A model generated the notes under the pieces. It was not told where the DNA came from. It did no database searches and was given only the letters and a program-made list of their open reading frames with translations. DNA of 8,923 nucleotides from Clostridiales bacterium (GTDB taxonomy: Bacteria > Bacillota > Clostridia > Oscillospirales > Oscillospiraceae), in assembly GCA_009774055.1 (NCBI GenBank), contig VSNB01000134.1, forward strand, positions 1 to 8,923, given 5' to 3'. A program made the translations under genes and the position numbers. This document shows positions 5,473-8,923 of this stretch, piece after piece. Every line of letters begins with the position of its first letter. Positions within the stretch are counted from its first letter, which is position 1.

Positions 5473-7344
5473 TTACTCCGCCATCACGTCCTGATACAAA
5501 AACTCATTCCGCCAATAGTGCTGCAGGTACTGGAACCGCCTATACAGCTCCAGCCGCTCCTCCGGCACCCGGCCGGACAGCACGCCGTCGGTCATAGTCC
5601 GCCCGGTGGTGGAGGCGATGGGGAACACCTCCATCATTTCATCCATGGCCTGCATGAACCCCGGCCCCTCCCAGCCAAGCTGGTCAAAGACCAGGTTCAT
5701 GAGGTAGCAGGGCGAAACCGCCGGCCCTTCGCCTGCCACGTCATGTCCGATGATCTCTTTGGCAGCGTCGTTGGCCCAGATGAGATACCGTGTGGTGTAG
5801 TGGCGGTAGAATCCCTCGTCGGTAGCCGGGCTCACGTCCACACCCATCTCCTCATAAAAGACGTTGCCGTCCCCCATCCAGGGCAAATGGTCCCCGAAGG
5901 TCACCAGAATCACCGGATTCGGGTCCTCCCGCAGCCGGTCGATAAACGCCGCCAGCTCCCGGTCCGTCTCCATAATGGTATCCATATAGGCGTTTACGGC
6001 GTTTCTGCACTCCGCCGTATAGCCGTCCCCGGAAAGGTACTCCTTCGCCCCGGTGTCCCAGGTGGCGTAGGGCCCGTGGCTCTGGACGTTGACGGAAAAG
6101 GAGAAGCAGGGCTTTCCCTCTGCCCAGCATTTTTGCATATCCGCGTAAATCTCCGGCAGCAGGATGGAATCCTCGGGGTAGGGGGCGCTGGTCATCTTCT
6201 CATAGTCTCCCTCCAGATAGCGGTACTGCTGGAAGCCCAAATAGCCATTGATGTTCTGCCGGTTATAGAACCACTGATAATAGGGGTGGCTTCCCTGAAT
6301 GGCGTACCCCTGATCCCGCAGGTACCAGGCGTAGGAATTGGCGTTGCCCCGGAAATTTCGCAGCTGATAGTTCCCCGTCAGGAAGCACCGCTCCGTATCC
6401 ACGGTCCCCCCGGCGAAGATGTTGGTCACCAGGTCGCCGGTATAGCTCTCCGCCTCCAGGGCGTGGTAGACCTCATACCCGCTGACGTCCAGCCCCGGCA
6501 CATCGTACCGGGAGAAATCCACATAAGCCTCCCGCATCAGGCCCACGACGCTGATCTTCCTCTCCTCCGGAATGTCCGCGTCCGGATACTCCGCCAGCAG
6601 CCGGGCGGCCTCCTCCTCGTCATAGCCGGCGGGAGGCGTTTCCACAAAATCGGAAATACTGTGGAGAAAGGGGTACCAGAATCCGTGGGAAATATAGTTC
6701 TGCGTGGCGCTCCACTGGTTGAGATGGGCAAAATTCTGGGTATCCTGATAGATTTTCCCATCCAGGAGCACAGGCGACAGCGCCGCTGCGCCCGCCACAG
6801 CGGCCAGGACGCAGGCGCACCGCCTCCACCAGGGCCTTGCCGGCCCCGGAGCCAGCAGCCGCAGCAGCGCCCACCCCAGCAGCAGGCAGAATACGGCCAG
6901 GATAATCTGCCAGTCAATAAACAGGGCGTAGTGATCCCCGGAGGCCATGGCCTTGGCCTCCCGGAGGATCAGCATATCCTCAAAGTAGAGGGGGTCGTCC
7001 CGGAACTGGAGCTTATAGTAGTTGCCCAGGCTGAAGCCCAAGGCAATGCCGCCTCCCAGGAGGAACGCCGCCCCGGTTCTGCCGGTGACGCCGTAGAACA
7101 GCAGGACCAACAGACCCACCGGCAGAGTATTGAGCAGCAGCGTCTGCCAATGGCACAGGTAGTCGATCAGGGCCCGCTTGGAGTAGGGCCCCACCGCCAG
7201 CACCAGTAGGGCCAGCCCCATACACAGCCCCGCGCAGAACACCATAAAGATCCGCCACGCGTAATACAGCTCCCGCCGCTTCACCGTCCAGCCCGGCTCG
7301 GGGGCGGGTTTGACCAGAAACAGGTTGTTCCAAAATTCCTTCAA
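5473..7344 (-). CDS. LTA synthase family membrane phosphotransferase (sulfatase fold)
   Basis: A 623-residue polytopic membrane enzyme of the lipoteichoic acid synthase family. About five membrane spans occupy residues 32-195 (near 32-52, 68-86, 88-108, 144-164 and 175-195). The large extracellular catalytic domain follows, with alkaline-phosphatase-superfamily metal and active-site motifs: E272 in GLMREAYVDF, the likely nucleophile T314 in AGGTVDTE, H423 in QSHGPY, and D485/H486 in FGDHLPWM. LtaS-type enzymes transfer glycerol phosphate from phosphatidylglycerol to a glycolipid or polymer outside the membrane; relatives modify other glycans, so the acceptor is uncertain here. The start is a TTG at 7344, supported by GGAGGT seven bases upstream and by the absence of any earlier ATG; the next methionine lies inside the first membrane span. 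It has its own promoter (7384-7412) and follows the transporter on the same strand. Confidence 0.9.
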   Translation of the reverse strand: MKEFWNNLFLVKPAPEPGWTVKRRELYYAWRIFMVFCAGLCMGLALLVLAVGPYSKRALIDYLCHWQTLLLNTLPVGLLVLLFYGVTGRTGAAFLLGGGIALGFSLGNYYKLQFRDDPLYFEDMLILREAKAMASGDHYALFIDWQIILAVFCLLLGWALLRLLAPGPARPWWRRCACVLAAVAGAAALSPVLLDGKIYQDTQNFAHLNQWSATQNYISHGFWYPFLHSISDFVETPPAGYDEEEAARLLAEYPDADIPEERKISVVGLMREAYVDFSRYDVPGLDVSGYEVYHALEAESYTGDLVTNIFAGGTVDTERCFLTGNYQLRNFRGNANSYAWYLRDQGYAIQGSHPYYQWFYNRQNINGYLGFQQYRYLEGDYEKMTSAPYPEDSILLPEIYADMQKCWAEGKPCFSFSVNVQSHGPYATWDTGAKEYLSGDGYTAECRNAVNAYMDTIMETDRELAAFIDRLREDPNPVILVTFGDHLPWMGDGNVFYEEMGVDVSPATDEGFYRHYTTRYLIWANDAAKEIIGHDVAGEGPAVSPCYLMNLVFDQLGWEGPGFMQAMDEMMEVFPIASTTGRTMTDGVLSGRVPEERLELYRRFQYLQHYWRNEFLYQDVMAE

Positions 7345-7383
7345 TCGGATGACCTCCCAGCGCCCAGAATTTTCCTTTTTTGC

Positions 7384-7412
7384 ATTATAGCCGCTTTTTC
7401 CCGAAATAGCAA
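7384..7412 (-). promoter_or_regulatory. Sigma-A promoter of LTA-synthase-family gene
   Basis: On the minus strand TTGCTA (7412-7407) and a perfect TATAAT (7389-7384) are 17 bases apart. Transcription would begin near 7377, giving a leader of about 33 bases that includes GGAGGT before the TTG start. Confidence 0.8.
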
Positions 7413-7452
7413 GGGGCGGATATTTAGGATTTCCTTATGATTTTCCGATGAT

Positions 7453-8568
7453 TCATGTAAAAAACCAACCGAACAGCGGCGAGAGGGGAATCATAAACAG
7501 TGAGAAGGCCATGGAAGAAACTGACACCAGGGTAGCCCGCTGGGCGGAGGGGAAGCAGTCGTTGAGCCGCTTGTCGCTGACCAAATTCAGCGCGTCGCCC
7601 AGCAGCCCCGCCGCCAGTCCGCTGCACAGCAGCGCCGGCAGGGACGTCCCCCGGGCCAGAAGGGCGCATACAGCCGTCCCGGCGCCGACCAACGACGCTG
7701 CCCTGCCGTAGGACAGCCGGTCCAGCCTGCCGGTCAGCAGTCCCGCTAATCCGCCGTCCAGCCCCAGCACGAACAACGCAGGCCCCAGCAGGGCGGGAAC
7801 GGTCACCGCCGCCTCCACTCGCTGCTGGAGGAAGAACCAAGTCAGTGTAGCGCAGGCCCCCACCAGGGCGTTGGCCAGCATGATCCCCACCGCCACGCCA
7901 TCGGAGCGCAGCAGCGTCCACGCGCCCCGGACCGTCTCCCTCAGGGCTTCCGGCAGGGAGGAGAGGGCTGCGCTGCCCTTTTCCCGCCCCTCGCACACCG
8001 GCTCTGTAAGGCTCAGCGCCGCCGCCAGACCCATGAGGGCGATGCCCGCGTCCAGCAGGTATGCCGTCCGCCAGCCCAGCAGCGCCGTGGCCCCCGCCAG
8101 CAGCATGGCTCCGCCGTTGCTGAAGCGGTAGACGCCGTTCTGCAGAGAGGAGAACTTTAAATACTCCTCCTCACGTCCGGCCTGCAGCATGCTCTCATAG
8201 GTGATGGCCTCCCGGGTGCCGGACTGGAGGTTGTAACCCACCGCCGATACCGCCAGGGAGAGGCACGCCCCGCCGAATCCGCTGGAACCGGCCATCAGCA
8301 GCGCGGAGATCAGAAACATGGCGAAGCTGGCCACCAAGGTCCGTTTCCGTCCCATCACATCCGCCAGAAGTCCCGAGGGCAGCTCGCAGCACAGACTGAC
8401 CACATGAAACAGCCCCTCCGCCGCGCCGATTTCCACCAGGGAGAAGCCCCGCAGGGCCAGCAGCAAAACCCATATGCTTCCCGCGGGGCGGAAAGCGGTA
8501 CACCACTCCAACAGCAAAAGGGCTCGTTTTTGTCTGTGGAGGGAAAATAATGGTTGATATTTAGGCAT
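7453..8568 (-). CDS. MFS transporter, drug-efflux type
   Basis: A 371-residue polytopic membrane protein of the major facilitator superfamily with about ten to twelve hydrophobic segments, slightly shorter than the usual 400. The signature between helices 2 and 3 (ELPSGLLADVMGRKRTL, about residues 62-78) matches MFS motif A, including the conserved G-D and basic cluster. GTREAITYES further on is common in the multidrug/macrolide-type efflux branch. It should exchange protons for a small molecule across the cytoplasmic membrane; the substrate is not evident. The ATG at 8568 has a weak and distant binding site (AAAGGA, 13 bases away) that is buried in a predicted hairpin. A 27-codon leader ORF with a far stronger binding site precedes it, so expression is probably controlled by attenuation, as for several ribosome-drug resistance genes. 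No clear terminator follows it. Confidence 0.88.
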   Translation of the reverse strand: MPKYQPLFSLHRQKRALLLLEWCTAFRPAGSIWVLLLALRGFSLVEIGAAEGLFHVVSLCCELPSGLLADVMGRKRTLVASFAMFLISALLMAGSSGFGGACLSLAVSAVGYNLQSGTREAITYESMLQAGREEEYLKFSSLQNGVYRFSNGGAMLLAGATALLGWRTAYLLDAGIALMGLAAALSLTEPVCEGREKGSAALSSLPEALRETVRGAWTLLRSDGVAVGIMLANALVGACATLTWFFLQQRVEAAVTVPALLGPALFVLGLDGGLAGLLTGRLDRLSYGRAASLVGAGTAVCALLARGTSLPALLCSGLAAGLLGDALNLVSDKRLNDCFPSAQRATLVSVSSMAFSLFMIPLSPLFGWFFT

Positions 8569-8644
8569 AAAAATAGCGCCATCCTTTCTTTTTCGATAGA
8601 ATCAGAAAAGGACCGGCGCGCGCTTTTCTTTTGACCTGCGGTCA
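8569..8644 (-). promoter_or_regulatory. Predicted attenuator between leader ORF and MFS gene
   Basis: Read on the minus strand, GCGCCGGTCCTTTTCT (8619-8604) can pair with AGAAAGGATGGCGC (8589-8576) through about 13 pairs, with one internal mismatch and one bulged U. The latter holds the MFS ribosome binding site. The stem is followed by UAUUUUU directly before the ATG, so it can act as a terminator or as a translation block. A competing seven-pair stem, AGAAAAG (8629-8623) with CUUUUCU (8610-8604), would break it up. A small hairpin TGACC-GCA-GGTCA (8644-8632) includes the leader stop codon. Structures were paired by eye; no energies were computed. Confidence 0.6.
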
Positions 8645-8725
8645 GCTGAAAAAGGGCGCACTGATCCCGTGGATGGCTTTATTGCAGCCGCAAAACTGGA
8701 AAATTAAGCTGTTTTTCCACCGCAT
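8642..8725 (-). CDS. 27-residue leader peptide upstream of MFS transporter
   Basis: A short ORF starts at ATG 8725 and ends at TGA 8644-8642, beginning MRWKNSLIFQFCGCNK and ending SAPFFS. Its ribosome binding site AAAGGAGGG (8741-8733) is seven bases from the ATG and much stronger than that of the transporter. A TTGACA promoter lies just upstream, giving a leader of about 30 bases. The peptide has no recognisable domain; two cysteines and several phenylalanines are notable. The stop codon forms part of a small hairpin and lies about 15 bases ahead of competing stems that control access to the MFS start. It is most likely a regulatory peptide whose translation is sensed, possibly through ribosome stalling by an antibiotic. 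A functional micropeptide is the alternative. Confidence 0.6.
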   Translation of the reverse strand: MRWKNSLIFQFCGCNKAIHGISAPFFS

Positions 8726-8761
8726 CACCGCGCCCTCCTTTCTTTTTTGATGAGCAGGGTC

Positions 8762-8791
8762 AGTTTAACATGGGGGAGGAGAGGTTGTCAA
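8762..8791 (-). promoter_or_regulatory. Sigma-A-type promoter of leader/MFS unit
   Basis: On the minus strand a perfect TTGACA (8791-8786) is followed after 18 bases by TAAACT (8767-8762), or after 17 bases by TTAAAC. Transcription would start near 8755, before the leader ORF. The -10 is only moderate. Confidence 0.6.
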
Positions 8792-8797
8792 GGTGGA

Positions 8798-8923
8798 TTT
8801 TACCGCCGCGTAGCGGCGGCGGGGGCTCTAATCTTATTTTAGCTTCGCGCCTCGCCGGCGCGGGGGCCGTCGTTTGGCGGCAGCGCAAAGAAGCAAAAGG
8901 GCGCGTTAGGAAGGACGGTGCTT
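8798..8923. other. GC-rich noncoding end of window with two hairpins
   Basis: CCGCCGC, GTA, GCGGCGG (8803-8819) and CGCGCC, TCGCC, GGCGCG (8846-8862) form two stems separated by an AT-rich spacer (CTAATCTTATTTTAGCTT). Neither is followed by a T-run. No ORF with a binding site was found in the last 126 bases. The alternation of short GC palindromes with a fixed-looking spacer resembles a repeated extragenic palindromic element. Confidence 0.45.

Noticed and set aside
5518..7209. 563-codon open frame on the plus strand, antisense to the LTA-synthase-family gene
   Set aside because: It mirrors a clear enzyme gene with catalytic motifs; the translation is low-complexity P/V/G/Q-rich and has no ribosome binding site, as expected for a GC-rich antisense shadow.
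1..8923. CRISPR array, tRNA, rRNA, transposase or integrase gene
   Set aside because: Looked for repeats with regular spacers, cloverleaf-like sequences and recombinase motifs on both strands and saw none.

Overview
The window looks like a chromosomal segment of a GC-rich member of the Clostridia, most like Oscillospiraceae (Flavonifractor/Lawsonibacter/Oscillibacter-type). The grounds are the Gram-positive genes (Noc, an LTA-synthase-family enzyme), strong GGAGG-type ribosome binding sites, sigma-A-type promoters and GC-rich coding. The assignment is an inference from gene content; no rRNA or tRNA is present.

Layout. Positions 1-949 hold the end of one gene and a complete second gene. Both encode extracytoplasmic proteins with a proline-containing linker, a C-terminal membrane anchor and a basic tail, and look like tandem paralogues; the complete one has a signal peptide and SH3-like stretches. 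A good promoter then drives hemW (radical SAM heme chaperone), which converges on noc (ParB-family nucleoid occlusion protein) with only four bases between the stop codons.

Positions about 3130-5350 form an island that is visibly more AT-rich than its surroundings. It starts with a broken CPBP (CAAX-type) membrane protease gene. Next come an HxlR-family repressor and, divergently, two flavodoxin-fold NAD(P)H:FMN reductases carrying cysteine clusters. It ends in a hairpin-rich noncoding stretch. A 17-base direct repeat (16 of 17 identical) lies at 3464-3480 and 5234-5250, on either side of the regulator/reductase block, which suggests acquisition as a unit. The operator-like repeats between regulator and reductases suggest a self-contained thiol- or quinone-responsive redox module of the YodB/HypR kind.

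The last part is read on the minus strand: an MFS efflux-type transporter, then an LTA-synthase-family membrane phosphotransferase with its own TTGCTA-17-TATAAT promoter. The transporter has an elaborate leader: a TTGACA promoter, a 27-codon ORF with a strong ribosome binding site, and competing hairpins, one of which traps the transporter's ribosome binding site and ends in a U-tract directly before its ATG. This is the arrangement of a ribosome-mediated attenuator, and I consider it the most interesting feature. The right end (8798-8923) is GC-rich, hairpin-containing, noncoding DNA resembling a repeated extragenic element.
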